A stretch of DNA of 64,000 bases from Candidatus Thorarchaeota archaeon (GCA_021498125.1 JAIZWL010000001.1:899434-963433); one strand, 5' to 3'. Positions 1-8,904 are shown, numbered from the stretch's first letter. Program-made: numbers and translations. Notes: generated by a model from the letters alone, not told the origin.

Positions 1-2
1 TC

Positions 3-1124
3 TTGACAGAAGTAGCTGAAACACCCACTGAAGACCTTGATTTCCTACGCGCGAAGTTACGTGAACTGAAGTCTCAAGCTCGTGATGAGCTAGAGCAATT
101 ACGACGTGACCGCGACAAGATGCGGGAATACAAGGCAATTCGGGATGAACATAATAAAGAGGTCCGTGCTCTCATTGAATCGGTAAAGGCCGAGCGAGAG
201 GAACGTGATCGGATTAACAAAGAAATATCTGAAGCAAAGGCGCGGCGCAGCGCAATTCATGCACAATTGAAGAGTGTGTATGATGAGATTCGCGAACTGC
301 GAAGCAAACTTGTTGGAAGCCCCTCAAATGATCAGCGTCGTATGATTCGACGTGTTGAAGAACTTGAGTGGCGACAGCAGACCGATCCTGATCTGACTTC
401 CGAGGATGAACGTGCTATCGTGGAGCAGATTGCAAAGATCGAAGCCAAGCTTGTAAAGATCGGTCAGGAAAAAGAAAAGCAGGATCGCATTAGTGAACTG
501 CGAAGGCTTGCCCGTCGCCTCAAGGAAGATGCCTCGGAACTACATAAACAGGTCCTTGAGCTCTCTGAACAATCCCAGATTCATCATCAAGAGGTTGTTC
601 GTATTCGCCCACAGCTTGAAGAATACAAGAAGTCCGCAGATACAGCGCACAAGAATTTCGTAGAGTGGTTAAAGAAGGTCAAAGACGGCGAGTCCCGTCT
701 TAAAGAGATTCGGACCAAGATTGAAGAGATCGAAGGAAAGATCCGCAAGCAGTCGGCCGATAGACCCGGCAGACCCGATCGCAGGCTTCAGAGGGAGCAG
801 GAGCGCGAACGTATTGTTGAGGCTGTTGACAAGCTACAGGCTGGTAAACGGCTCACGTTCGATGAGTTTATTCTCGCTCAACGCTCGATCTCAAGTGACG
901 CACGTCGCTCACGGAGAAAGGCTGCTGCTGAAGCAAGGGCTGAAGAGGAAGCCGCAGAGGCCGCTGAAGAAGAAGCAGCTACGGTCACAGACTCTGAGGA
1001 AGAATCTGAAGACGCCGAAGAAAAAGCGGAAGCTGAAGTTGAATCAGTACCGGAATCGGATGATGACGCAGGTACTATAAGTGAAGAAACTGATTCCTCA
1101 ACTGAAGAGACCGATGAGGAATAA
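3..1124 (+). CDS. Archaeal coiled-coil protein (COG1340-like), possibly partial at left edge
   Basis: The product is a 373-residue, highly charged protein. From about residue 5 to 250 it is almost unbroken Lys/Arg/Glu-rich heptad sequence with few helix breakers, so it should form long coiled coils. The last ~70 residues are an acidic Ala/Glu/Ser tail. This matches the archaeal coiled-coil proteins grouped with COG1340, whose role is unknown; a scaffolding or chromosome-related role would be a guess. The first usable start is TTG at position 3. No ribosome site is visible because the window begins there, so the true N-terminus may lie upstream. A hairpin follows the stop, which suggests the gene ends its transcript. 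Confidence 0.75.
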   Translation: MTEVAETPTEDLDFLRAKLRELKSQARDELEQLRRDRDKMREYKAIRDEHNKEVRALIESVKAEREERDRINKEISEAKARRSAIHAQLKSVYDEIRELRSKLVGSPSNDQRRMIRRVEELEWRQQTDPDLTSEDERAIVEQIAKIEAKLVKIGQEKEKQDRISELRRLARRLKEDASELHKQVLELSEQSQIHHQEVVRIRPQLEEYKKSADTAHKNFVEWLKKVKDGESRLKEIRTKIEEIEGKIRKQSADRPGRPDRRLQREQERERIVEAVDKLQAGKRLTFDEFILAQRSISSDARRSRRKAAAEARAEEEAAEAAEEEAATVTDSEEESEDAEEKAEAEVESVPESDDDAGTISEETDSSTEETDEE

Positions 1125-1136
1125 ATACGCTATCCG

Positions 1137-1174
1137 GGAATGTGTAATCATCATCTCACATTCCTTCTATTTTC
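1137..1174 (+). terminator. Terminator hairpin after the coiled-coil gene
   Basis: An 8-bp perfect inverted repeat (GGAATGTG at 1137-1144, CACATTCC at 1157-1164) with a 12-base loop is followed by the pyrimidine-rich TTCTATTTTC. It lies between the coiled-coil stop and the transporter start. Confidence 0.55.
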
Positions 1175-1189
1175 ATTGGAGGCCGCGTA

Positions 1190-2449
1190 ATGAGTAGTCG
1201 AAATCAGAGGCCCGTCAGCAAGCGTCCGAGCAAGTACATCTTCTATAGTCTGGCTCTAGGCGCTGGAGTCTTTAAGACGATTTCTGTGGCCTTCGATATT
1301 GTTGCTATCAATACGGTCTCTATTGATGCTATCACTTTTGGATTCATGTCCCAATGGATCTCCTTTTTTGTCACCTTTGCTATTGTTGCCTTTCTCAGCA
1401 TTCGCCGCAAAATAAATGGTATTTCCCGCCCTCTTGGGTACTCTCTGGATCCCGACTTTGGCCGACTTGGCCTGCTTCCACGAAAGCCTCTCATCTATGT
1501 GATCCTCTCAGGTCTCTTTGCAGGGATTTCTACCACCTCGTATTACATTATGATTGGTGCCGCAGATGCCTCCGCAGTTCTCCCATTTGGTCAGCTTGTG
1601 ATCATCTATCTTCTTGTGGGCGACCTCTTTGCAGACAAGGACACCCCGACAATGGTGGAGATCCAGTGTGTTCTCTCAATACTGTTGGGCGTGCTTCTTG
1701 TGGGTGTGACCCCCGGCGGTTTCGATGTCTGGATGCTGCTGCTTGTTCTTGGGCCACTCAATATCTCATCTGCTCTATTCACTTACTTTCAACGCCAGGC
1801 AAAACGCTACGAAGTCGCTCCTGGGCTACGGGTTGATACGCTCAATATGCGAGTCTGGTCCCTTTTCTTTCTCAATCTCATCTTTTCGATCTATGCCATG
1901 TTTGTGATGCCTGCTGATGCCATTGTTGTGATGACGACTACTATGTCGCCCCTCTTCTGGGCAATGGCCGGCTCATCGATTACAACCTTCTTGTCACTGG
2001 TCCTCTATGTTCGCGCTCTTGCACGTGGGACCATGGCCATTGTCAACTCACTCTCATCGATCTCGGTCGTCCTTGGAATCCCTCTCACGCTCATCGGTAA
2101 CCTGTTTATGCCCGGTGCTTTTGGAACAATCTCAAGTGATGTCTTTCTGTGGACACTTCGGATCTTTGGGGTCATCCTTGTGATGATCGGTGTTGTTGCA
2201 CTGGAAGCCTCCGATGTGCGGTCTATTGTTCTCATCAAAGTCTGTCCGCTGACAGGCGATCTCCTTCCCGACCTCTTCGACATCAAGGGTGTCGAGTCGG
2301 CCTCTGCTCTGGCCGGAAAATATGATTATCTTCTCACTATTAAGAGCCGTTCTCTCTCGAAGACGCGAAAGCTGATTCTAAAAAGGGTGCAGCAAATAGC
2401 CGGAGTCAGAGAGATCGAGACTCTTGTCGTGTTACGTGATTACAGGTGA
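1190..2449 (+). CDS. DMT/EamA-like membrane transporter with C-terminal RAM (Lrp/AsnC-type) domain
   Basis: The 419-residue protein has roughly nine or ten hydrophobic helices between residues 20 and 345, arranged like a drug/metabolite (EamA) transporter, so it probably moves a small metabolite across the cytoplasmic membrane. The last ~75 residues are soluble (beginning VCPLTGDLLPD) and have the alternating beta-alpha pattern of Lrp/AsnC ligand-binding (RAM) domains, including a GKYDYLLTI stretch typical of that fold. That domain could sense an amino acid and gate transport, which is inference. The ATG follows a TTGGAGG ribosome site. The next gene, 6 bases downstream, is a free-standing RAM protein, which strengthens the reading. 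Confidence 0.7.
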   Translation: MSSRNQRPVSKRPSKYIFYSLALGAGVFKTISVAFDIVAINTVSIDAITFGFMSQWISFFVTFAIVAFLSIRRKINGISRPLGYSLDPDFGRLGLLPRKPLIYVILSGLFAGISTTSYYIMIGAADASAVLPFGQLVIIYLLVGDLFADKDTPTMVEIQCVLSILLGVLLVGVTPGGFDVWMLLLVLGPLNISSALFTYFQRQAKRYEVAPGLRVDTLNMRVWSLFFLNLIFSIYAMFVMPADAIVVMTTTMSPLFWAMAGSSITTFLSLVLYVRALARGTMAIVNSLSSISVVLGIPLTLIGNLFMPGAFGTISSDVFLWTLRIFGVILVMIGVVALEASDVRSIVLIKVCPLTGDLLPDLFDIKGVESASALAGKYDYLLTIKSRSLSKTRKLILKRVQQIAGVREIETLVVLRDYR

Positions 2450-2455
2450 TAAACT

Positions 2456-2707
2456 ATGAGCGATCTTGTACAAGCGTATGTGCTAATGGATCTGGAAATC
2501 GGTAGGACTGATGAGGTCCTTGAGGAGCTTCAAAAGATAGACGAGGCCACGGTGATCGCTGTGACTACTGGGGCCTTTGATATCATCGTTCGGCTTCAGG
2601 TGCCTAATCTTGAGGCGTTGTATGATATCACAATCCATCGTATCCATACCATTCCCGGGATTAAAGAGACCAGCACAGCAGTCGTTGAAAAGATGTATTC
2701 GGTCTAA
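2456..2707 (+). CDS. Stand-alone Lrp/AsnC ligand-binding (RAM) domain protein
   Basis: This 83-residue protein is a complete RAM domain without the DNA-binding half of Lrp. It begins with a strand (VQAYVLMDLEIG), has the conserved turn TGAFDIIVRLQVPN at residues 38-51, and ends IHTIPGIKETSTAVV. Stand-alone RAM proteins of this size are common in archaea; they form dimers or octamers and bind amino acids. It starts 6 bases after the transporter that carries a similar domain, so the two are almost certainly co-transcribed and may hetero-oligomerise. The ligand cannot be read from sequence. Confidence 0.85.
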   Translation: MSDLVQAYVLMDLEIGRTDEVLEELQKIDEATVIAVTTGAFDIIVRLQVPNLEALYDITIHRIHTIPGIKETSTAVVEKMYSV

Positions 2708-2796
2708 TTTGGTGACTGCACTATACACGTGCTTTTTATCTCGCCCCTGCCAGCTCTGTGGTGCGTTCATCTTGGGATGGCGCAGAGGTGGTCAAA

Positions 2797-3741
2797 TTGG
2801 ATGACCAAGTAATAACATCACAACTAACAAAGACTTTTGGAAATATTACAGCTGTTGACCATATTGATCTTCGAGTTCCTGAAGGCTCGATATTTGGTCT
2901 ACTTGGCCCTAACGGGGCCGGAAAGAGCACTACTATCCGACTTCTCTGTACGCTACTACGGCCTGTTGAGGGAAGTGCTATAGTGGCCGGTTATGATATT
3001 CTTGAGGCGCCAGTAGAAGTCCGTCAGGTGACTGGGGTCTTGCCTGAAGAGGGGTCTCATACCCTCTATCAACGATTGTCCGTCTATGACAATCTTGACT
3101 ATTTTGCAAAGCTCTATGGTGTTCCCGATGAGGAGATCCCCTCACGTATTGAAGAATTGCTCACGTTCATGGGACTATGGGATCGAAAAGACGATTTGGC
3201 TGGCAAGCTCAGTACTGGTAACCGACAAAAGTTGGCTCTGTGCCGTGCAATGCTTCATCGACCAAAGATTATTCTCTTGGATGAACCCACCGCATCTCTT
3301 GATCCAATTGCGGCCAAACGGGTTCGAGAACTGATCCTGAGTCTTGCTCAGAAATATAGTCAGACCTTTTTCATTAACAGTCATAATTTAGCCGAGGTCC
3401 AACGTATCTGTGACAGAATTGCCATTATTGACGAAGGCAAGATCTTGGTGAGCGGGAAGACCAATGAATTAAGAGAACGCTTCCAGACCCATCAGACCTT
3501 CAAGATCCGTGTCGCGAGTGATCTGGATAAGGCTGTATCACTTGTAGAGAATGCTCCGTTCACAGATGATGTGGTCCTTGAGGCGGATACGATCTCTGCC
3601 AAGATTACCAATCCTTATGCAAACAATTCTGTTCTTATGAGAACGCTATTGGACAACGGAATACAGATCATCGAATTTGCAGAGGAGGAGGCATCTCTTG
3701 AAGACCTCTATCTCTCGATCATAAAGGAGGGTGAGAAATAA
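2797..3741 (+). CDS. ABC transporter ATP-binding protein, NatA/CcmA-like
   Basis: The motor subunit of an ABC-2-type exporter. It contains the Walker A motif GPNGAGKST, Walker B IILLDEPTASLDP and the switch histidine in NSHNL. The signature is LSTGN rather than the canonical LSGGQ, a variation seen in NatA-like ATPases. A ~90-residue C-terminal extension is typical of this subgroup. The reading frame is open from GTG 2758, but I prefer TTG 2797 because GAGGTG lies 6 bases upstream and a TATA-like TTTTTATC at 2734-2741 would start the RNA near 2760. The stop overlaps the permease start (TAATG). Confidence 0.85.
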   Translation: MDDQVITSQLTKTFGNITAVDHIDLRVPEGSIFGLLGPNGAGKSTTIRLLCTLLRPVEGSAIVAGYDILEAPVEVRQVTGVLPEEGSHTLYQRLSVYDNLDYFAKLYGVPDEEIPSRIEELLTFMGLWDRKDDLAGKLSTGNRQKLALCRAMLHRPKIILLDEPTASLDPIAAKRVRELILSLAQKYSQTFFINSHNLAEVQRICDRIAIIDEGKILVSGKTNELRERFQTHQTFKIRVASDLDKAVSLVENAPFTDDVVLEADTISAKITNPYANNSVLMRTLLDNGIQIIEFAEEEASLEDLYLSIIKEGEK

Positions 3742-4507
3742 TGGCTCGTAATAGATTGCTAGTGATTGCACTGACAGATATCCACAGGGCATTTCAGGTT
3801 AATTATGTAAAATATGGCATAGTAGCTGTTGCGGCATGATGGGCCCACTGTTTACTGTTGTTTTGATTGCGGGGCCAGCACTCACGCTTAGCCCTGCCTC
3901 ATCCGACTATACGATTCTCATGAGCGTCATGATGCCTTTTGCCTCTGCAATGCTTGCTTTGATGAGCGTCGTTCCTGCCAGCATCATTGCGGCGAATTCG
4001 TTTGTTGGAGAGAAAGAGCAACGCACTCTAGAACCTCTTCTCTTGACACCATTGACAGACCAGCAGATTATAGTCGGGAAGCTCTTGAGTGCCTTTATCC
4101 CCTGTGTCATTCTGATCTATGGTGGGACGCTAGTGACATCCATTGCTATCAGCGTAATTATGCTAATGGCTGGCCGACCATTGATCATGTTTCCCGATCT
4201 TCCCGGGATGTTTCTCATCTTTGTGGTGGGACCGATTGTAGTATTGGGAACTGTCGCAACAATGATCTTGATTAGTAGTCGCGTGTCGCGAGTCTATGAG
4301 GCATATCAGACTGGTTCTATTACAGCACTCATCTTGCTTATCCCATTCTTTCTTCCATTGATGGGAATGCAAAATAATACCATTAATATCGAATATGTCT
4401 GGATGTCCGATATCATCACGTTTCTCATCGCAGTCACTATAGCCGCAGTCACGTGGCTGCTTGCTCTGAAACAGTTCAACCGTGACCGAATGATCTCAAT
4501 GGTCTGA
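3741..4507 (+). pseudogene. ABC-2 type permease, frameshifted within the first membrane helix
   Basis: Translation clearly starts at ATG 3741, which overlaps the ATPase stop and has AGGAGGGTGA upstream. It meets TGA at 3837 after 32 codons. The rest of the protein continues in another frame from ATG 3836 to 4507 (223 residues). The joined product reads through one hydrophobic helix (YVKYGIVAVAA then MMGPLFTVVLIAG), so the break falls inside the first membrane segment. The second part has the ABC-2 permease features: the GEKEQRTLEPLLLTPL element and about five further helices. One inserted base, or a -1 slip at 3836, would restore the frame. The stop and the internal ATG overlap as ATGA, so coupled reinitiation is also possible. 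It may equally be a sequencing error. Confidence 0.75.
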
Positions 4508-4513
4508 TCGGTG

Positions 4514-4540
4514 GAGGGGATGCTCCCCTCTTTTTATTTA
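4514..4540 (+). terminator. Terminator between convergent genes
   Basis: GAGGGG at 4514-4519 pairs with CCCCTC at 4525-4530 across a 5-base loop and is followed directly by TTTTTATTTA. It ends the ABC transporter transcript and overlaps the stop codon of the convergent carbonic-anhydrase-like gene. Confidence 0.8.
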
Positions 4541-5064
4541 TATTCGACCTTTTTGAGACCAACCGGATACCGTTTTGCGAGGTCCTTGTAGATCTCTTTG
4601 TAATCACCAAGCTCTTTCACGTGGTGTTCTCCAATCTCTCCAATGACCTTTGCAGGAACTCCCACGACGATGGACCTCGGAGGCACCTCGAACTTTGATC
4701 GGACGACCGCTCCCTCTCCGACAACTGCCCATTCGCCAATCACAGCGTAATCCGATACTATTGCTCCCATCCCGATCACGGCCTCATCATGTACGATCGC
4801 GTTGTGTACGATACAGCCATGTCCTAACGTGACATTGTTCCCTATAGTTGTCTTCTCTCCGGGTCTGGCATGGACTACCACATTGTCCTGTACACTGGTG
4901 CCATTTCCAATTACGATCTCTCCGTAATCACCTTTGACAACGGCTCCTGGGGCAACGTAGCACTCTTCTCCCAGAGTGACCAATCCTATGACTGAAGCAG
5001 TTGGACTGATGTACGTATTCTTGCCGATTTTCGGGACGCGTCCTTCGAACTCGTAGACTGTCAT
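4534..5064 (-). CDS. Gamma-carbonic-anhydrase-like hexapeptide-repeat protein
   Basis: A left-handed beta-helix protein of about 176 residues. From YISPTASVIG onward it is built of hexapeptide repeats, as in gamma-class carbonic anhydrases and the related YrdA/PaaY proteins. The three histidines that bind the metal in this family are present: one in VVVHARPG and two in TLGHGCIVHNA. Reversible CO2 hydration is therefore possible, though many relatives lack proven activity. The frame is open to ATG 5127, but the family begins near VYEFEG, matching ATG 5064. A TATA-like CCTTATTAAG (minus strand, 5107-5098) would start RNA near 5077, which also favours 5064. Confidence 0.85.
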   Translation of the reverse strand: MTVYEFEGRVPKIGKNTYISPTASVIGLVTLGEECYVAPGAVVKGDYGEIVIGNGTSVQDNVVVHARPGEKTTIGNNVTLGHGCIVHNAIVHDEAVIGMGAIVSDYAVIGEWAVVGEGAVVRSKFEVPPRSIVVGVPAKVIGEIGEHHVKELGDYKEIYKDLAKRYPVGLKKVEYK

Positions 5065-5097
5065 GACTACCATCGAACGACTATTCCTCAGAATTCT

Positions 5098-5107
5098 CTT
5101 AATAAGG
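5098..5107 (-). promoter_or_regulatory. TATA-like box of the carbonic-anhydrase-like gene
   Basis: The minus strand reads CCTTATTAAG about 34 bases upstream of ATG 5064, the spacing expected for an archaeal BRE/TATA with a short leader. Confidence 0.45.
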
Positions 5108-5165
5108 CTTAAGTGTGATTGCTTCATATCGAATTACAATGTGTAGTGACTAAGGAAGTGTGACA

Positions 5166-5552
5166 ATGTCAAATGCCTCCGAACCCCCACTATTTCCGAT
5201 TCTAAAGGGCGAGTCTGTTGGAGTGAGCGGTGAGTTCAGTGGACGTGTTGTGATTGTCAATTCACCTGACGAGATTCATCGCGAATGGGCCGTTGATGAT
5301 ATTCCCGTGATTAATGACAATCTGGTCTCCCATTTTGAAAGCAATCCGGGTGATCTTGATGAGCTACTAAGTCATGTGTCAGCAGTCATATCCGAGACTG
5401 GTGAATCAGTGGGGAGTATGGCCTCCATTGCATTCATTCGAGAGATCCTCTGTATTGTCAAAGTGCCTGATGCTTGTTTTGTCTTAGAGAATGATATGCG
5501 GATCAGAATTACTGCGCACGAGAGCGATGGAAATATCTTCTTCATAGAGTGA
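5166..5552 (+). CDS. Phosphohistidine-swivelling-like domain protein lacking the catalytic histidine
   Basis: The 128-residue product resembles the mobile (swivelling) domain of PEP-utilising enzymes such as PEP synthase and pyruvate phosphate dikinase. It has the glycine-rich opening (GVSGEFSGRVVIV), a conserved IPVINDN strand, a region equivalent to the GGxxSHAAIVARE active loop, and a C-terminal strand pair. In that loop the sequence is ETGESVGSMASIAFIREI, so the position of the phosphorylated His is Met. A phosphotransfer role is therefore unlikely; it may bind a partner or a ligand. ATG 5166 is 7 bases after AAGGAAG; GTG 5160 is a poorer alternative. It is transcribed divergently from the carbonic-anhydrase-like gene. 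Confidence 0.55.
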   Translation: MSNASEPPLFPILKGESVGVSGEFSGRVVIVNSPDEIHREWAVDDIPVINDNLVSHFESNPGDLDELLSHVSAVISETGESVGSMASIAFIREILCIVKVPDACFVLENDMRIRITAHESDGNIFFIE

Positions 5553-5744
5553 CTCTCATTAGGTGGTCTCCTCACCGTTGTCTGTAAGGTGGGCGGTCTT
5601 GAATTCGCAGTTCGGTATCTTTTCAGTGATTGCACTGCGTCTAGGTGTGAACGGTCTGACAACTTGTGTCCGAATCTTGACATATCCCAAAGACTTTCCT
5701 ATATATGGTCCATGAACAGTCCCAGCATAGAATGCGCACATTCT

Positions 5745-7487
5745 TCAGATACTGCTAGCGACTCTGTCTAATGTGCTCTGCTTATGGAGTTCTTCGCTTC
5801 TTGTGGGAAAGGATATGATGAATTTCGTTCCCGCTTGGGGCTTACATGGGACTCTATCCCGAATGTCCAGGATGCCACCATTTCTCTCGACGATCATCTT
5901 TACGAACGGAAGGGAGAGACTCTCTCCTGGTCTTGCAGCCTCGGATCGCCAATGCAAGAGGCTCTCACGTTGTGATGGGTCCGCTACGTTCTCAAAAGTG
6001 AGGACCTCGATCAAGACCTTATCTGATTGTTCATCCAAATATGCCTGCACATTGATATTGACCTGTTCTCGTTCTTTTGGTGCACAGTATCTCAATAAAT
6101 GAAACAATGACTGTTCAATATACTTGTCAGCATAAATCTCAAGGTTTTTGGGTCTTATCATGACTCCTACTCTGATGTTCTGGTTCTCGTGTTCTCTCTT
6201 GAGTCTGGCTACTGCATTATCTATGATATATGATACATTGATTGGCCGGATTTCCCCTCTCTCTTCTTCTGCCTGTCGAAGATCACGAACCACCCCAATA
6301 AGCTCTATTGCTCTTTTGAGACCTTCTTGGGCGATCCCTATGTCTTCTAAGAGATTGATGTCCTCTTTGATCGACATGGCCACAATATCCACTGCTGCTT
6401 GGATTCCTTGCAGAATATTTGCGGTGTCATGTCTGAGTACGTCGGCAAGGTTCAGCGCTTTATCACGTTCGTTCTCAAGTTTGGCGATCATCTGTTTTAG
6501 TTGCTCTGTCTCGTAATTTTGTAGCGTTGCCGTGACATCCTTTACTATGACAATCACTGACAATATTTTTCCATCAGTTGCCTTGGTATGTGGCACCACA
6601 TCAATTCTGAAAATGGCGTTCTCTTTTATTTCTGGAATCTTGATCTGTGGTATTGATATGACCTGTCCGGTCTTCATGGTCTCTTGAATCTGATCGGTCA
6701 CGGTCTGGAGTATCTTTTCTGCGATCTCAACCCCCTGAGTGCGTTTATAGCCCTCCTCGATCGTGCCTCCAAGATTTGTCATCTCCACTTTGGTTCCGCC
6801 GTACGAGAGGACAAAACCAACATCAAGATGTGCATAGATGCCCGCAAAGGTCACAGTCCTCATGATAAAACAGCCCGCTGCCACAAAGGGGATTCCAAGT
6901 GCGATGGCTACGAAAGCCAGATCAATTAATCGAAAGATTCCTGCTCCTATGACTTCTCCAAATACCATGAACCCATAACCTAACGTGACTAGTTTGGCAC
7001 CCTGACTCAGCTCGGGGCGTTCTATCTTGTACGGGTTGTTTCTAATTAAATTAAAGAAGGCCCCAAATAATAATGTAAATATGACCGAACCATAGATCAC
7101 AAGGGCGAGTCTGGTGGCCTCAATTCCAATAATGTATACGATCAACGCGGCGGCCATGGGAAATAGGAACGAGACCCCATAGAGAATCGTCATTACTGCC
7201 CACTTAAGTCGGTTGAGCCGTGCAAGGATGTTTGCCTTTGTCATTTCCAAGCCTGTTGGAATAAAGAATCCTAAGGCTGCATAATCTAACGATCTGAATA
7301 CCAGATGGGCTGGAGAGCTGAGGGGTGTGTTGAAATATCCATAGAGACATACCCCCCTTGCAATCATCACAAGGGCGAATCCCGCTAGGGCAAAATATAC
7401 TCTGTTTCGATCCTTTTGCAACTGCCCGAGTGCTAAGATAAGGACTATTACTCCAATTCCTGTGAGATATAGTGCGGACTCATACAT
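5745..7487 (-). CDS. Membrane-bound sensor histidine kinase with degenerate ATP lid region
   Basis: A 580-residue protein with about seven hydrophobic helices in residues 1-215, a PAS-like region around 225-320, a short coiled coil and a kinase core. The H-box is LADVLRHDTANIL with the phospho-acceptor His at residue 353, characteristic of archaeal HisKA domains. The ATPase domain is weaker: the expected N-box is represented by EQSLFHLLRYCA without the usual Asn, whereas a G-rich C-terminal motif (LPFVKMIVERNGGILDI) is kept. It may be a poor autokinase or partner-dependent. No response regulator is adjacent. A perfect palindrome 46 bases upstream of the ATG is a likely operator. Confidence 0.75.
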   Translation of the reverse strand: MYESALYLTGIGVIVLILALGQLQKDRNRVYFALAGFALVMIARGVCLYGYFNTPLSSPAHLVFRSLDYAALGFFIPTGLEMTKANILARLNRLKWAVMTILYGVSFLFPMAAALIVYIIGIEATRLALVIYGSVIFTLLFGAFFNLIRNNPYKIERPELSQGAKLVTLGYGFMVFGEVIGAGIFRLIDLAFVAIALGIPFVAAGCFIMRTVTFAGIYAHLDVGFVLSYGGTKVEMTNLGGTIEEGYKRTQGVEIAEKILQTVTDQIQETMKTGQVISIPQIKIPEIKENAIFRIDVVPHTKATDGKILSVIVIVKDVTATLQNYETEQLKQMIAKLENERDKALNLADVLRHDTANILQGIQAAVDIVAMSIKEDINLLEDIGIAQEGLKRAIELIGVVRDLRQAEEERGEIRPINVSYIIDNAVARLKREHENQNIRVGVMIRPKNLEIYADKYIEQSLFHLLRYCAPKEREQVNINVQAYLDEQSDKVLIEVLTFENVADPSQRESLLHWRSEAARPGESLSLPFVKMIVERNGGILDIRDRVPCKPQAGTKFIISFPTRSEELHKQSTLDRVASSI

Positions 7488-7511
7488 ACGATTGCCCCTT
7501 TGGTCCCTGTC

Positions 7512-7590
7512 GTATTATTACTTTCATCTCTGAATAATACGTATTATTTTGAGAGAAATTGCCTTTTTAATAAATCGTTGATGTATTATT
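7512..7590. promoter_or_regulatory. Palindromic operator cluster upstream of the histidine kinase
   Basis: AATAATACGTATTATT at 7533-7548 is a perfect 16-bp palindrome. The half-site GTATTATT recurs at 7512-7519 and 7583-7590. The spacing and symmetry suggest a dimeric repressor or activator site controlling the divergently facing kinase promoter. The regulator is unknown. Confidence 0.45.
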
Positions 7591-7902
7591 TGAGCTTATA
7601 CGTACTATTGGCTCCACGTCAAACAGCCCGCCCAAGAGGATTCCTGTCTCTCAATCTGGGATCTTCTTTTGCGACCGTCGCGGGTGCTATCGCAAGATCG
7701 AACTCAGATGACCTCCAATGATTGGAACTGGGGGAGCAAGTGTGAGAGGGCACTCGAAACGGACTCAGGTCTAAATATCTTGAAGATTTTTAGAACGGCC
7801 AGAAAGTAGTGCAAATCACTCACTGCCCGTGTATCATCGATTTTTCAGAGTACATCTTTTAGTGCAAACCTTTATGGGTTTCCTCTTCATGCATATGGTT
7901 CT
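7591..7902. other. Intergenic stretch, no gene recognised
   Basis: The remainder of the 415-base gap between the kinase and the next gene shows no credible open reading frame, no tRNA-like T-arm and no strong hairpin. The last ~60 bases should hold the promoter for the downstream membrane protein. Confidence 0.4.
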
Positions 7903-8904
7903 GTGACCGAAGAGAATCGCCTTGATTGGTATATTGTTCGAATGGCACTTGTTGATCAGAAAAGAGTAGCGCTCACGTTTCTCTTTGCAATATTTGTACT
8001 GGCTTTGGGTCTTGTTCTTTACTATGTACTTCTGCTCATGCTCACAAGTCAAGTAGGTGAGAGCATTGTTGGAAGTGTTTTGTTCTTGGTAGTCCAAATA
8101 CTGCTTGGCCTTTTTGCAACACGATCAGCATTCCAGTTCGGTTCGCGAATCCGTCAACTTCAGGTGCCTCCTCAGGTCACAGAGACTCCTCATCAGCCTT
8201 TATTCTCGGAATGCGACATTACGGAGGGTGACATTCCAAAAATATTCGAGCAGTTCCAGATCGGGTATGATTGCGATGATCCGCAGAGGGTCGATGATTT
8301 TACGGATCTCGGCTGGTTTTTTGTTACAGTCTTTGCAATACTGTCTATGATGATCATGCTCCTCTTTGGGTCGTCAGTGGTACTGATCTATAGTGTGGTC
8401 ATTGTTCAAGGGGTCATCGTATTTTTTTTGTTGGTTCTTGGGTACAAGTATACAGTCAGTGCGTCTCTTGATGACTCCTTTGTACATCTCGAGTTCGTAG
8501 TTTCAACTCTAATGACCTCTCTCTTGAACGATCTCCGCGAATTTGAACCGCGGCTAGTAGCGCGCTGGGTTCAACAACTTCGAAAGAGCATACTCTATGA
8601 TATTGCAATGGTTGTAGACTATGTGGACTTTGGGCTTCGTATAGGCTCCGATCGTCCTGCCTCTGTTCTTGTGCCTGCTTCGTCTGCTCAGTTAGACTGT
8701 ATCCGACGAGCGATCCCCGAGGAGTGGACTATTCACTCGCACGACAACGTTCTGGAGATTCATATTCCCCGGCTCGCACTAAATCTGTCTGAACCTTCAA
8801 GGTCGCTGTTAGCTCCTGATACAGTAAATGTTCTATCGGCAGAAATTAGTACTGTCATACAAACTCTCTTGTCTGATCCGGATTGTACCAAACATGCTTC
8901 TTAA
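7903..8904 (+). CDS. Hypothetical membrane protein with four helices
   Basis: A 333-residue protein of unknown function. Hydrophobic helices lie at about residues 22-46, 53-73, 136-158 and 160-185, in two pairs separated by a ~60-residue soluble loop. The C-terminal ~150 residues are soluble and mixed alpha/beta. The start is GTG 7903; an ATG does not occur near this position in frame. The following gene starts 36 bases downstream after a purine-rich GGGAGAAACA, so the two are probably one transcript. No family motif is recognised. Confidence 0.6.
   Translation: MTEENRLDWYIVRMALVDQKRVALTFLFAIFVLALGLVLYYVLLLMLTSQVGESIVGSVLFLVVQILLGLFATRSAFQFGSRIRQLQVPPQVTETPHQPLFSECDITEGDIPKIFEQFQIGYDCDDPQRVDDFTDLGWFFVTVFAILSMMIMLLFGSSVVLIYSVVIVQGVIVFFLLVLGYKYTVSASLDDSFVHLEFVVSTLMTSLLNDLREFEPRLVARWVQQLRKSILYDIAMVVDYVDFGLRIGSDRPASVLVPASSAQLDCIRRAIPEEWTIHSHDNVLEIHIPRLALNLSEPSRSLLAPDTVNVLSAEISTVIQTLLSDPDCTKHAS

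Noticed and set aside
7618-7860. A GC-richer stretch considered as a tRNA, intron-containing tRNA or small RNA
   Set aside because: No T-arm with a complementary stem around TTCGA on either strand and no acceptor pairing could be built.
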